Positions 14,258 to 24,062 of a stretch of DNA of 64,000 nucleotides are shown here, in pieces. This stretch comes from Procambarus clarkii (lineage: Eukaryota; Arthropoda; Malacostraca; Decapoda; Cambaridae), in assembly GCF_040958095.1 (NCBI RefSeq), contig NC_091219.1:27702910-27766909 (forward strand). The letters run 5' to 3'. The notes under the pieces are model-generated. The model saw nothing but the letters and a program-made list of their open reading frames with translations, was not told the DNA's origin and did no database searches. A program made the translations under genes and the position numbers. Within the stretch, counting starts at the first letter, position 1, and every line of letters begins with the position of its first letter.

Positions 14258-17200
14258 ATGCGCGCACACACACACACACACCTGTAAGAAGTTTGATTGC
14301 GCTAAATGAGCTTTTGTCTTGCATATTTAATAAATCATTAGAGTGGAACAGACTACCAGAAGTGATGATAAAGACATGTGAGAAGTTTTGGCTATTCATT
14401 ACAATACTTTCCATTACAGGTATAATACACAGTTGGTTGCTCTAAAACGTGAGCTGAAAGGATGCAAAGGCAAGTTAGCTGACCAACACAAACAAATGAT
14501 AGAGTATGCAGCACGCATGGATGAGTATGACAAGAAATTTGAGGAATCTTCACGTAAATTCAGCACTGTGCTCCAGGTTTGATTTCATTACCATTTGGTT
14601 TCATTACTATTTTTGTTTGCATTGCATCTTCTGTTATGAGTGTGTATTAATACTAATTTTGAATTTGACATTGCAGTGGTTTTATGCTGAAATTATGAGT
14701 TATCCTTTGTAGATCAATAGGAATAATGAGTAAAGTGGGATGTTGGATTTTCAACTTGAGATGAAGTTTCTGGGTGGCAAAGGGTAGAGGTGTTGAGGAC
14801 ATCACAGGATGGGGTGCTGGGAATGGTATTGGGAGGGGTGGCATGAGGAGGGGGTTGGTGGCAAGTGAATATTAAACAGAATGCAAAGAGTAACAGTCAG
14901 TCAAATAAGATAAAGTCCAAGTGCAGTGAAAAGCTCTGTACCCCAGGGCACAGCCCATGCACCACTGCTCATTCTCATCTCAAATACTGTATAGACAAAA
15001 ATACTAGTCAATGCTTCATGTCATCCTTTGCAGATGATAAAGAATCAGCATGAAAATTTCCTCTGTGGAAGACACTAAAAAAATTGCAAGCTGATATTAA
15101 TAGTCTTCGATTGGGCAACAGAAAATAACATGATTGTTAAGTCACAAGTTCCAGGTAATTAGGTATAGAGGAAACGAGGAACTTAAACGAAATACAGGGT
15201 ACAGGACACATTAAAACTTACTCAAGCAACATGTAAAAGATTTGGGAATTATGATGTCAGACAAGCTGACATCTAGTGAACATAACCGAGCAAACATAGC
15301 GGCAGCCAGGAAAATGATAGGATGGATTATGAGAACATTCAAATCCAGAGACCCCCCCCCCCCACAGCAATGCTGATACTATTTAAATCACTGGTGCTGT
15401 CCTGTCTTGATTACTGCTCGGTATTCACTTTCCCTTTCAGAGCAGGAGAGATTTCTGAAATAGAGGGAATACAGAGAGCCTATTCTGCATGCATAGACAT
15501 GATAAAGCACCCAAATTATTGGGATTGTCTCAAAGCTCTTAAAATGCACGTCTGGAAAGGAGACGAGGGAGTTATCAAATAATATGTACATGGAAGATGC
15601 TAGAAGGCAGGGGTCCCAAATTTGCACAGTAGAATAGTAACATACTGGAGCAAAAGATACAGAAGGAAATGCACAATAGAACCAGTGAGGAGTGCCATAG
15701 GCACAATCAGAGAACACTTTGAACATCAGAGGTCCATGGTTGTTCAATGCCCTCCCAACAAACATTAGAAATATTGCTGGAACAAAGATGAAAGTCTTCA
15801 TGAAGCACTTAGATAAGTTCTTAAAGGAAGTGCCAGACAAACTGGGTTGTACTAGATATGTGGGTTTGTGGGCCACTGCAAGCAACAGCCTGTTGGACCA
15901 AGTGGTCACAAGTCAAGCCTGGCCTCAGGGCAGTTTTGAGCAGTAAAAGAACTCCCAAAACTCTCCCCAGGGGTTTGCTCTGACCCTTTCATGGTTAGCC
16001 CCTTTGACAGGGCATTGGGTTGGGGCTTGCTCAGTTTTACTTGTGCTGAAGTTTTGCTTCAGCCCCTTTGCTTGTAGCTGAAGATCTTTTGGTGCACCAT
16101 GCTGCAATTTGATAGTATCACTGGTGTATACACCTTGTTCAAGCAGCTTTTCACTAAGCTGAACCGGGTTATAGTAGTTATCCATGTATAAATGGTAACC
16201 TTTGTTCTTCAGTGGTTCAATCAAACCCATAACCATTTGAATTGTCTTCCCAATTCCTGCATACACTTCAAAATCATAGATGTAACCAGAATGCAATTCA
16301 CCTAGCATGTACAGCTTTACTCCATATTTATCAGGTTTAATTGAAAGCTAGATGGCCCCTCCATGGCATTGTGCCTTCATCCAAATACAGATTTTTCTGA
16401 GGAATGTATTATACTGTTTTGCATTTGTGTGTTTGATATTCCATGACTATTCTAACTTTTATTAGTCTGTCTTGATTGCCTTTGGGAATGGCATTATTGT
16501 TATGAGTATGAAAATACTTTGCAATCATTACTTATCATTTTGCAGTCATGAAAGTATTGAAAGTGTACATGGCACAATTTACCCGTTTGCCAGTGCATAC
16601 TTATCATTGGCATCTTCAGAAGGCCCATCAACATTCAGTCTCAAATCTGACAAGTTCTATTACAGAAAATGGGAAAAAGTTGGAAAACATTTTTAAACGT
16701 GTCCCATAATTTTGGAAAAAAAAAGTTGAATTTTATCAAATATTTAAAATCATTACTGTCATCGCCATTACCATCAGCAGCATCTTCTACCCTTCCTTAC
16801 AGCAGCTGTGCTTATTTCACCAGCCTGAACTCATTATATTTAATGTGCTCATTATAGTGCACTGAATTCATTGTATTGTGTATTCATTATGCCACATTGT
16901 TTCCTGAGATATGCTGGCTCAGGAATGCTCTCTTGAATAGCTGCAATCAAAATATCTAGTTAATAAAGGTATTAGAAAGTACAATGTTCCATGTAGTCAA
17001 GATAGTATTGTAGCATAAGGGAGCCGGTCGGCCGAGCGGACAGCACGCGGGACTTGTGATCCTGTGGTCCCGGGTTCGATCCTAGGCGCCGGCGAGAAAC
17101 AATGGGCAGAGTTTCTTTCACCCTATGCCCCTGTTACCTAGCAGTAAAATAGGTACCAGGGTGTTAGTCAGCTGTCATGGGCTGCTTCCTGGGGGTGGAG

Positions 17201-18302
17201 GCCTGGTCGAGGACCGGGCGGCGGGGACACTAAAAGCCCCGAAATCATCTCAAGATAACCTCAAGATAAGATAGCATGTAAATGGTGTTAAAGATAGGCC
17301 TAGTTGTTGTAAATCATACTTTTAAACTTTCTGTAATACCTTTAGTAGTTTGTCAAGGGTACATTTATTTCCAAATGACTAATATCTTACATGCATCATT
17401 TTTAGGAGCTGAACAAGTGCAAGACCGAGCTTCAGTACTGGCGGTCCAAGTCACCAGCACACCCTCTCTTGTGCTACAGTTGTGGCCAGTCAGTTGGGGA
17501 GGGGTCAGGCCAGCAACTGCAGGCTGGTGTATTAATGCAGGGTGGAGATGAAGCTGTTGTTTATGTTCCCCTTGCAACTGCTTCAATTCCAGAGAGTGTA
17601 GAGAAGTGTAGTCCTCCAGGTGTTATCCTTGCTCGAGATGAGGCTCAAGAAAGGTGGCATGCAGTTGGAGGTTCAGTGAGGAACCTTGAACGTGTTTTTG
17701 ATTTAGACATCCCCATCCATGCCAGATCTGTAGTAGCTCATCACAAATCAAAAACTCCTAGCTCTCAATCTCAATCTCTACTTCCAGGCCTTTATTCCTC
17801 TCAAACCACAGTTGCCTCTCAGAGTGTAGATGAATCCCAAGGTGGGACCGCCTCTCCTCTGGCAAGTTCTCACTCATCAAGTGTCAGTAACCAAGTGTAT
17901 GTTGCACAACATTCATTAGGAACCCACTCTCAAATAAGCACTTCCCAGCCAGTGACAGTTCCCTGTGTGTTGTCTACTCCTTGTGCTCGGACTACATCTG
18001 TTGCCTTGTCTGCTGCTACTACCATCACAAAGCCTCAGCCTGTTATTGCCTCCCAACCTTACTCTGCCTTTCAGGCATGTACTGCCTCTCAAGACACACG
18101 ACATAAGTGGGATGATGGTCAGGAGTGTGCTGAAGACTTGTCCATGTCTCGCTCCTACAAACATTATTTAGATGAAGATACAGACAGTAGTTTTCTAAAG
18201 CGTCGTTCAAGTGATGAGGACAGTGATAATTGTGATGTTTGTGATGACACTGTTGGACGAAGGGTTAAGGAACGAAAGAGAATCAAGTTGGATATTTTGT
18301 AA
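1930..18302 (+). CDS. FBXO28: FBXO28-type F-box protein, seven coding exons
   Basis: Coding exons are 1930..2049, 3383..3676, 5769..6017, 7985..8180, 10176..10314, 14420..14576 and 17406..18302 (2052 nt, 683 aa); all splice phases agree and every junction has AG/GT. After a Ser/Thr/Ala-rich N-terminus, an F-box begins near residue 113 (ILDLPNEIFENIFAYL). The FBXO28 signature follows in exon 3 (MPRRESARRKHPLARESDIV) and exon 4 (TMAMEYFKEHIEPCLPE). A charged coiled coil spans exon 6 and the start of exon 7. The tail is long, S/T/Q-rich and ends in a basic KERKRIKLDIL. Known family role: substrate receptor of an SCF ubiquitin ligase in the nucleus. Human FBXO28 is about 368 aa, so this tail is much longer. 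The exon 1 start is inferred from phase and a GTAAGT donor; a Met at 3347 is an alternative. Confidence 0.85.
2233..2735 (+). mobile_element. Tigger/pogo DNA-transposon remnant, internally deleted
   Basis: It starts with a Tigger-like terminus (cagtggaacctcggttgacg). About 290 bp later comes a transposase N-terminal start (GPKKVSGKVHPKK). This jumps directly to a C-terminal block (KAVAGHCINYFNDNVMSHYR) without the DDE core between. It lies in intron 1 of the F-box gene and is a MITE-like deletion derivative. Confidence 0.65.
2736..3215. other. Unassigned intron sequence with SINE fragment at 3135-3212
   Basis: 3135-3212 keeps the SINE block (tttcacccgatg... aataggtacctgg... cagctg). The part before it is unassigned. 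Confidence 0.4.
3383..3676 (+). CDS. FBXO28: FBXO28 exon 2, Ser-rich region and F-box start
   Basis: 98 codons after a TTTTTCAG acceptor, ending at a GTAAGT donor (phase 0). About 60 residues of Ser/Thr/Ala-rich low complexity lead into the F-box ILDLPNEIFENIFAYL. Confidence 0.85.
4048..5084. mobile_element. TIR-bearing DNA element with nested repeat
   Basis: The ends are inverted: ggcattccaggacag at about 4049 and ctgtcctggaatgcc at about 5067. Diverged homology continues inward for roughly 190 bp on each side. No transposase is visible, so it is non-autonomous. The interior at about 4275-4625 is an unrelated repeat that recurs near 8605 and looks like a later insertion. It lies in intron 2 of the F-box gene. 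Confidence 0.6.
5085..5768. other. Intron sequence, nothing recognised
   Basis: No coding potential or recognised repeat; plain F-box gene intron. Confidence 0.4.
5769..6017 (+). CDS. FBXO28: FBXO28 exon 3, end of F-box and conserved core
   Basis: 83 codons, phase 0 on both sides. It starts ACKRFEQIGS, completing the F-box, and holds the PRRESARRKHPLARESDI block characteristic of FBXO28. Donor is GTAAGT. Confidence 0.92.
6125..6262 (-). mobile_element. CR1/L2-like LINE 3' fragment
   Basis: Aligned by eye to 19885-19990 of the long LINE: both share cctcttg-tcttgaagtt and tcaattcctgttactattttgt-type blocks. It is an old 3' piece in intron 3. Confidence 0.7.
6440..6545 (+). mobile_element. tRNA-headed SINE fragment
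   Basis: The A-box-like tggccaagtcggttaagg and B-box-like ggttcgagtt are about 45 bp apart, a Ser/Leu-type tRNA head. The following body is short. Confidence 0.5.
6556..6690 (-). mobile_element. LINE C-terminal fragment
   Basis: The minus strand encodes EVPDHMGYSGFVGLQANS, matching EVPDKLGCTRYVGLWATAS in the + strand LINE relic at 15830-15890. This is the very C-terminus of a non-LTR RT protein. Confidence 0.65.
6691..7165 (+). mobile_element. DIRS-like fossil fragment
   Basis: Shares diagnostic blocks (ggtttcaggcactgcttgc, then tctgaacccaggc) with the minus-strand DIRS-like fossils near 25340 and 33270. Only a broken internal piece remains, with several breaks. Confidence 0.5.
7590..7984. 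repeat. CAG-rich stretch, then AT-rich tandem array
   Basis: 7610-7745 is rich in gcagcagc triplets. 7800-7978 is an irregular array built around tttttctaatgaac, 3-4 units, running to the exon 4 acceptor and supplying its polypyrimidine tract. Confidence 0.6.
7985..8180 (+). CDS. FBXO28: FBXO28 exon 4
   Basis: 196 nt, phase 0 in and phase 1 out. It encodes ILDEVHRILTYIKTT and TMAMEYFKEHIEP, colinear with the human protein. The acceptor lies right after an AT-rich tandem array. The donor is GTATTT. Confidence 0.92.
8205..9330 (+). mobile_element. DIRS-like fossil region, broken
   Basis: Begins with the ggggagcccccttgtggctccc block that marks this family in at least five other places in the window (about 23700, 24410, 28030, 30715, 31180). 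It continues with the repeat also seen at 4310 (gtgcctgggctt ... ccttggaaatcccc). Long reading frames here encode no recognisable domain. Assignment to the DIRS group rests on shared blocks with the fossils that carry a recombinase. Many breaks. Confidence 0.5.
9331..10175. other. Intron 4, nothing firm
   Basis: Contains a further gggagcc-type block near 9775. Otherwise AT-rich and unassigned. Confidence 0.35.
10176..10314 (+). CDS. FBXO28: FBXO28 exon 5
   Basis: 139 nt, phase 1 in and phase 2 out. It encodes an acidic stretch (SEPEDELPERDPLPPSN) followed by a basic VLRKRIRRIRQGMRK. Donor is GTGGGT. Confidence 0.85.
10790..11275 (-). mobile_element. LINE reverse-transcriptase relic
   Basis: The minus strand encodes PIEKLKPNHFPALDEVSARVLK, then WRVANIVPIF and FQPVSLMSIVGN. 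These are the conserved N-terminal RT blocks (normally KAPGPDGI, WK.A.V.PI, YRP.SL...). Broken, no intact ORF. Confidence 0.7.
11322..11568. repeat. Near-perfect palindrome, ~120-bp arms
   Basis: Two arms of about 120 bp are near-perfect reverse complements around a 4-nt loop centred at about 11445 (catgctg ctat cagcatg). The arms match through the tttagttctcatgatcagagaac block. No coding content. It could be a fold-back element; it is in intron 5. Confidence 0.85.
11569..12300. other. Intron 5, nothing recognised
   Basis: AT-rich with no recognised repeat, RNA or coding signal. Confidence 0.35.
12560..13800 (+). mobile_element. DIRS-like retroelement fossil with RT piece
   Basis: At 13600-13720 a frame encodes DKYWHVPIHPRFMDWLGF and then LQAYCFRVLPFRLNL. 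This matches the DIRS reverse-transcriptase core (L.DAYWHVPIHP... FRVLPFGLN). The upstream part belongs to the same repeat family. Clearly broken, with many breaks; no complete frame. Confidence 0.65.
13946..14105. repeat. GT/GGGT microsatellite
   Basis: About 150 bp of gtgtgt and ggtgggtg tracts in the intron before exon 6. Confidence 0.9.
14106..14281 (-). mobile_element. CR1/L2-like LINE 3' end plus microsatellite
   Basis: 14110-14200 is close to 19705-19795 of the long LINE (ggatgagagctacgctcgtg). It is interrupted at 14204 by gtgtg, gcgtgcgt and cacaca tracts (14204-14281). The first intron-side bases follow directly. Confidence 0.8.
14420..14576 (+). CDS. FBXO28: FBXO28 exon 6, coiled coil
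   Basis: 157 nt, phase 2 in and phase 0 out. It encodes a charged heptad-like helix (LVALKRELKGCKGKL...) matching the position of the coiled coil in vertebrate FBXO28. Confidence 0.88.
14860..15960 (+). mobile_element. Degenerate LINE (RT C-terminal half)
   Basis: Plus-strand pieces in order: SSFADDKES (RT catalytic block) at about 15030, SDKLTSSEHNRANIAAARKM at about 15260, SCLDYCSVFTFPFRAGEISEIEGIQRA at about 15395-15480, and the C-terminus LKEVPDKLGCTRYVGLWA at about 15820. Several frame changes separate them. A (C)12 tract lies at 15352. In intron 6 of the F-box gene. Confidence 0.75.
15990..16345 (-). pseudogene. piggyBac-like transposase relic
   Basis: The minus strand encodes GELHSGYIYDFEVYAG, then VMGLIEPLKNKGYHLYMDNY, then SEKLLEQGVYTSDTIK and APKDLQ. 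This is the conserved central part of piggyBac/PGBD transposases, including the MDN(Y/F) block with the catalytic Asp. Only about 110 residues survive and no termini were found. Confidence 0.75.
16346..17021. other. Intron 6, nothing recognised
   Basis: No recognised element; short poly-A and ATC-rich tracts only. Confidence 0.35.
17022..17272 (+). mobile_element. tRNA-headed SINE, full length
   Basis: A-box-like ggtcggccgagcgg and B-box ggttcgatcc form a Ser/Leu-type tRNA head. Then comes a body with tttctttcaccctatgcccc, cagtaaaataggtacc and gaggaccggg, and an end with catctcaagataacctcaa repeats. Matches copies at 23812 and 28095. Confidence 0.9.
17406..18302 (+). CDS. FBXO28: FBXO28 terminal exon
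   Basis: 298 codons plus TAA. It finishes the coiled coil (ELNKCKTELQYWRSK), contains a CYSCG pair, then about 150 residues rich in S/Q/T, an acidic DEDTDSS stretch, and a basic end (RRVKERKRIKL) that could be a nuclear localisation signal. No introns or frame disruption are visible. Confidence 0.9.
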   Translation, partial: ELNKCKTELQYWRSKSPAHPLLCYSCGQSVGEGSGQQLQAGVLMQGGDEAVVYVPLATASIPESVEKCSPPGVILARDEAQERWHAVGGSVRNLERVFDLDIPIHARSVVAHHKSKTPSSQSQSLLPGLYSSQTTVASQSVDESQGGTASPLASSHSSSVSNQVYVAQHSLGTHSQISTSQPVTVPCVLSTPCARTTSVALSAATTITKPQPVIASQPYSAFQACTASQDTRHKWDDGQECAEDLSMSRSYKHYLDEDTDSSFLKRRSSDEDSDNCDVCDDTVGRRVKERKRIKLDIL

Positions 18303-19394
18303 AGGCCTAATTTTATTTGGTGTTATATGTGGATATTTTGGTTATTGTAGTGTCTATTTCCAGGAGGGAGTCAAAAAATTGTTTCACAATAATTTTCCTC
18401 CTATTTACTTGATCTAAATTCAGAGCATTAAGACACATCAGAAACAGTGAGACAGACTTGGCCCTGCCAGAGTATACATAGTACTTTTAAAATACAGTAA
18501 ATCAATATTTTTTTGGTTATTTATTGATTGGGAGAAGGGAGCTTCTTTTGCTGCCTTTTACAACATTAGTATGAAGCATGTTCTCATCCAAACCCTGTAC
18601 AGAAGTTTGAATTTATCAATGCAGCTTATTTGGAGGCTTGTGGATAATTACATACTTGGAGGCTAGTGTGGAGAAATGCAAATTGATAAAGTATATTTTT
18701 TAAAACTTTACTGGTGGACACTGATTTTTTCACATCTCTAGATAAATGGGTGAATTGAGATAATGTTGTATATGCCATTGCATTATTGTATGTTTAGTTT
18801 GTGCAATTGAAAGGTGAACAGAATTTATTATATGTACTGTATATGTTATATTTGTGGATTTATAATTGGATAAATATTGCAAAATAATTTGGCACATTTT
18901 ATTTCAAGTCATATGGTAAATCTATTAAGATTATTATAGGTCCCCTTTAATTGGTAAGTGACAATGAAAGCTGTGTGTATACATACATAGTCCCAGAAAT
19001 CTATTACTATGAAATTGAACAATTATTTTTTTAAGGTGTATATTGATTACCATGTTTAATGTGTTAATGAAAACAAAAATCAATTTATGGCCCAGTCTTC
19101 TTTCAAGAAGCATCTGTAACAGGTATTGTTTACCATGATATGCTTCGGCAGTGTCTTCAAGATTGCATTCTTCATAATGCTGCATTTTATATATATATAT
19201 ACTGGGGTGTGTGTGTGCAAGCGAGAGAGAGGAATTGAAATGAAGTCTATTGAGGTAAAATACACACAAAGGGATGAGGTAGCTCACGCTATTCTCATCC
19301 CGTTCAGTACATCGTGTTAATACATACATATACACACATCACAAACAATAAACATATTACCAAACATTCTGAGAGATAAACATACATTTCCTCC
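18303..19394. other. F-box gene 3' region, nothing recognised
   Basis: Presumably 3' UTR then intergenic. A (TA)n/(GT)n patch lies at 19186-19220. No clear poly(A) signal could be singled out. Confidence 0.35.
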
Positions 19395-19678
19395 AACATT
19401 TGGCATACCATATACTTCCTTGCCTAGCAACAGGTTTGTTAATTTGTATTCATTAAAGAATTTGCCAAGTTACCCAGTGTCCTTTCTTGAAATAGAGCTT
19501 ATCAACCATTTCAATGTTCTAATTTTCTTCCAGATTACATCACAAAGCCTATTTAATTTCCAACAGGGCATGATCACTCTTAACCAAGGCAGGTACTAGG
19601 TGTCAAATATCTCTTCTTTCTTGGTGAACATTAGATCCAGTACTGACAATCAACCCCTTCCCTCATTCTTGTAATTAC
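19395..19678 (-). mobile_element. Older LINE copy, downstream half (split by insertion)
   Basis: Diverged match to 21725-21990 of the neighbouring young LINE. Together with 22262-22460 it makes one contiguous older copy of the same family, split by the younger insertion. Confidence 0.75.
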
Positions 19679-22196
19679 CTAAGTGTAATTACCTAAGTGT
19701 AGTTACAGGATGAGAGCTACGCTCGTGGTGTCCCGTCTTCCCAGCACTCTTTGTCATATAACGCTTTGAAACTACTGACGGTCTTGGCCTCCACCACCTT
19801 CTCACTTAACTTGTTCCAACCGTCTACCACTCTATTTGCGAAGGTGAATTTTCTTATATTTCTTCGGCATCTGTGTTTAGCTAGTTTAAATCTATGACCT
19901 CTTGTTCTTGAAGTTCCAGGTCTCAGGAAGTCTTCCCTGTCGATTTTGTCAATTCCTGTTACTATTTTGTATGTAGTGATCATATCACCTCTTTTTCTTC
20001 TGTCTTCTAGTTTTGGCATATTTAATGCTTCTAACCTCTCCTCGTAGCTCTTGCCCTTCAGTTCTGGGAGCCACTTAGTAGCATGTCTTTGCACCTTTTC
20101 CAGTTTGTTGATGTGCTTCTTAAGATATGGGCACCACACAACAGCTGCATATTCTAGCTTTGGCCTAACAAAAGTCATGAACAATTTCTTTAGTATATCG
20201 CCATCCATGTATTTAAATGCAATTCTGAAGTTAGAAAGCATAGCATAGGCTCCTTGCACAATATTCTTTATGTGGTCCTCAGGTGATAGTTTTCTATCTA
20301 GAACCACTCCTAGATCTCTTTCTTTATCAGAATTCTTTAAAGATTTCTCACATAATATATAGGTTGTGTGGGGTCTATGTTCTCCTATTCCACATTCCAT
20401 AACATGACATTTATTAACATTAAATTCCATTTGCCAAGTGGTGCTCCATATACTTATTTTGTCCAGGTCTTCTTGAAGGGCATGACAGTCATCTAAATTT
20501 CTTATCCTTCCTATTATCTTAGCATCATCAGCAAACATGTTCATATAATTCTGTATACCAACTGGTAGATCATTTATGTACACAATAAACATCACTGGTG
20601 CAAGAACTGAACCCTGTGGTACTCCACTTGTGACATTTCTCCATTCTGATACATTGCCTCTGATTACTGCCCTCATTTTTCTATCAGTCAGAAAATTTTT
20701 CATCCATGATAGAAGCTTACCTGTCACCCCTCCAATATTTTCCAGTTTCCAGAACAACCTCTTATGTGGAACTCTGTCGAAAGCCTTTTTTAGGTCCAGA
20801 TAGATGCAGTCAACCCAACCATCTCTTTCCTGTAATATCTCTGTGGCTCGATCATAGAAACTGAGTAAATTCGATACACAGGATCTTCCAGATCGAAAAC
20901 CATACTGTCTGTCTGATATTATATCATTTCTCTCTAGGTGTTCTACCCATTTAGTTTTGATTAGTTTTTCCAATACTTTCACTATTACACTTGTCAATGA
21001 TACAGGTCTATAATTGAGGGGGTCTTCCCTGCTGCCACTTTTGTAGATTGGAACTATGTTAGCCTGTTTCCACCCGTCTGCTACGATTCCTGTATACAGG
21101 GATGCCTGAAAGATCAGGTGAAGTGGAATGCTGAGCTCAGATGCACATTCTCTCAGAACCCATGGTGAAACGCCATCTGGGCCAGCTGCTTTGTTCTTAC
21201 CGAGCTCCTTGAGCATTTTTTCCACTTCGTCTCTAGACACCTCTATGTGTTCTATGTTGTTCTCTGGAATTCTTATTGTATCTGGTTCCCTAAAGATTTC
21301 ATTTTGTACAAACACACTTTGGAACTTTTCGTTTAGTGTTTCACACATTTCCTTTTCATCTTCCGTGAATCTATTTCCCATTTTCAACCTCTGAATATTA
21401 TCCTTTACCTGCAATTTGTTGTTTATGAATTTATAGAATAGACCTGGTTCTGTTTTACATTTGTCCGCAATCCCTTTTTCAAAATTTCTTTCTGCCTCTC
21501 TCCTCACTGCCGTGTAGTTGTTTCTCGCATCTTTGTATCGCTGGTATGTTTGGGGGTTCGGCCTCTTCCTGTATTGATTCCATTTTTGTGTCTTTTGGTC
21601 TCTAGCCCTCTCGCAATTTCTATTGAACCAATCCTGTTTCCTAGTTCTGCATCTCTGTTTTGGTATAAATTTTTTTGTGCCTTTATCATATATTTCACAA
21701 AACTTGCCATACATCTCATTCACTTCCTTGCCTAGCATCAAGTCTGTCCAATTATACTCACTAAAAAAATTTCTAAGGTCACCATAATGTCCTCTCCTGA
21801 AGTCTGGTTTTTCAACTGCTTCAACCTCCTTATTTTCTTCCAGCTTATAACGCATTGCATACTTTATTCCCAAAAAGACATGGTCACTTTTACCCAAGGG
21901 AGGAAGGTACTGAATGTCAAATATCTCTTCCTCCTTCCTGGTAAATATCAAATCTAGCATGGAGGGAACGTCCCCTTCCCTCATCCTCGTAGCTTGTTTA
22001 ACATGTTGATACAAGAATGTTTCCAGGATGAGGTCTACAAATTTACAGGTCCAAAAATCTTCTGTTTTAGCTTCATATGCTTCCCAGTCTATGGATTTCA
22101 AGTTGAAGTCACCGACTATCAACAGTCGTGATCTATCGTTATCCGCTCTCGCTATAATCTCTCTCATTATTGTTATAAGACCTTCACGTTTACTAT
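19679..22196 (-). mobile_element. CR1/L2-like LINE, long open frame, 5' truncated
   Basis: One uninterrupted frame (22167..19717, 816 aa). It starts in the apurinic endonuclease domain (LLIVGDFNLKSIDW, later SDHVFLG), so the endonuclease N-terminus is missing. The reverse transcriptase follows: NKAAGPDGVSPWVLRE, YRPVSLTSVIVKVLEK, YLDLKKAFDRVPHKRL, SGVPQGSVLAPVMF and MFADDAKIIGR. The C-terminus ends SFKALYDKE. The 3' end at 19679-19700 is a tandem of a cacttaggtaatta-type unit, a tail of the CR1/L2 style. An open frame this long suggests a young insertion. Confidence 0.9.
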
Positions 22197-22261
22197 CTAG
22201 CTCCTCCTTGTGGAGGAGCTAGATATCTAGAGGTATATAGAGGTATATCTAGATAGCTAGA
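22197..22261. other. Palindromic filler at LINE 5' junction
   Basis: Short inverted and repeated blocks (ctcctcc ttgt ggaggag; tagaggtatatagaggtatat) lie between the truncated 5' end of the young LINE and the older copy. They look like insertion-repair filler. Confidence 0.6.
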
Positions 22262-22460
22262 GGAGGTATCTAGCTTGTGGCCTGCTTGACGTGTTGCTAC
22301 GTGAATGCCTCCAGAATGAGGTTTACAAACCTTGTCCAAATATCCTCCGTTCTTGTCTCGTAGGCCTTCCAGTCTATTGCTCTGAAGTTGAAGTTTCCCA
22401 GTATCAACAATGATAATTTATCTTTATCTACTTTTATTATAATCTCTCATTAGTAGGCGA
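22262..22460 (-). mobile_element. Older LINE copy, upstream half
   Basis: Diverged match to 21985-22185 (endonuclease region) of the young LINE. It continues the older fragment at 19395-19678. Confidence 0.75.
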
Positions 22461-22849
22461 GTCGGATGGATGTATGCGTAAGTATCCACTAGGAAAGTTA
22501 AACGAAAATTCTGGACATTTTTGTTTCACCACATTATAAAGGAAATATAGACAGATGTCATAAGAGTTTGGAATTATGTACCCAACTATACCAAACTAGA
22601 CAAAGATCCATAAGCTAAAATATTGATTAATGGAGGTGACATGAAGGCTAGATGATTACGAGATATTAACTGGGCAATCCCTCATTCTTGGAACGTACTA
22701 CACATGAACTTATTGTTTACATAATTTTTATACCTAATCACAAATCTTACCAATTATAAAGTTTTCCAATTTATATAATCCTGGACTTGCACTAATATTA
22801 TCCTATTCCGTACACTTTATGAATGAAGGTTCAATATTTCTTTCAGTAA
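22461..22849. other. Unassigned intergenic
   Basis: Nothing recognised. Confidence 0.35.
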
Positions 22850-23095
22850 CTGATTTACACTCAAATTTTGCATGAATTAGCCCAGTCAATTGAATGATTA
22901 CAATCTCAAGGAAAGAAATAATGATCTGAACTCTTGACCTGTTCTTATACTATATTTATGTTCTTTTATTATCTGGTCAAGATGTTTATCTGTTTGGCCA
23001 ACACAGAACTTGTTACACTTTTTATAGAGTTATATACACATCCATTGAGACTACCAGGGAAATTTTTAATGGACTGCAATAGAGAAATAGGTATC
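22850..23095 (-). mobile_element. PLE GIY-YIG nuclease fragment
   Basis: The minus strand reads across frames as a YKLYKKCNKFCVGQTDKHLD-type block followed by IIKEHKYSIRTGQE. This is the GIY-YIG endonuclease of a Penelope-like element, from a family different from the one in the astacin cluster. Short and decayed. Confidence 0.5.
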
Positions 23096-23690
23096 TGGGA
23101 GTAAATGAGTTTTGCATTGCATATTGGAAAGGTCAGTTATTGGCCAAGAGCCAATATTATGGATCAGAACACAACTCAGAAAACCAAGTTTTTGTTACGT
23201 GGAATGTGAAACCATTACAATAAGCGTACAGTTCTGTATATACATAAGTGGCTCTATAGCCAACATGTACAATGCTTTGTGGTACAAAAAGGAAAGCTGC
23301 AGATAGCACGCAGCCATATGAAGTATTTAAATGAACTGGAGAAGTCGGATGTTCACCAATTGGCTACTATGAGGGGGCAGGGTAGGCTGCAGTCGTAGGT
23401 AGCAAATGGTATTGGATGGAAACTTGCAAGTACAGATGGCACGTAATGTATCTGTTCAAGCACGTATAATTTACTGCAAGCAAAATCACTGATGCATTTC
23501 CTTGGTATCTCCTAGCCATTTTCCTGATAAATTTGGGAATTATAAATATGAATGGAACACATTCCTATGCAATGCAAAATGCTGCATGCATAACAAAAGA
23601 ATATTGATAAGAATTGAGAATGTCTTGTTCATATAGAATACTGTAGTTATAAAAAAATAAAAAATAAACGGCATTGAATGAAATGAAACG
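23096..23690. other. Unassigned intergenic
   Basis: Nothing recognised. Confidence 0.35.
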
Positions 23691-23811
23691 GCAATCTCTG
23701 GGTGGGCCCTTGTGGCTCCTTGAAGCTATTATACTGAGACAGTGGCAGACTACAAAGTGTCATCAGTTGTAGAGTTTCATTGGCTTACTGGGGACCATTG
23801 GGCTTACTAGG

Positions 23812-24062
23812 GAGCCGGTCGGCCGAGCGAACAGTACGCTGGACTTGTGATCCTGTGGTCCTGGGTTCGATCCCAGGTGCCAGCGAGAAACAATGGGCAG
23901 AGTTTCTTTCACCCTATGCCCCTGTTACCTAGCAGTAAAATAGGAACCTGGGTGTTAGTCAACTGTCACGGGCTGATTCTTGGAGGTGGAGGCCTGGTCG
24001 AGGACCGGGCCGCGGGGACACTGAAAAGCCCCGAAATCATCTCAAGATAATTTCAAGATAAC
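23812..24062 (+). mobile_element. tRNA-headed SINE inserted in DIRS-family repeat
   Basis: Same SINE as 17022. The flanks (gtgtcatcagttgtagag before; accatgagccagaac after) are parts of one DIRS-family repeat, as read continuously near 27600, so the SINE is the later arrival. Confidence 0.85.

Noticed and set aside
14119-14445. Coding frame with a VCVCVRACVRACV repeat
   Set aside because: Translation of a GT/GCGT microsatellite inside a LINE tail.
17022-17100. Functional tRNA gene
   Set aside because: A- and B-box are present but the cloverleaf continues into a SINE body repeated at 23812 and 28095.
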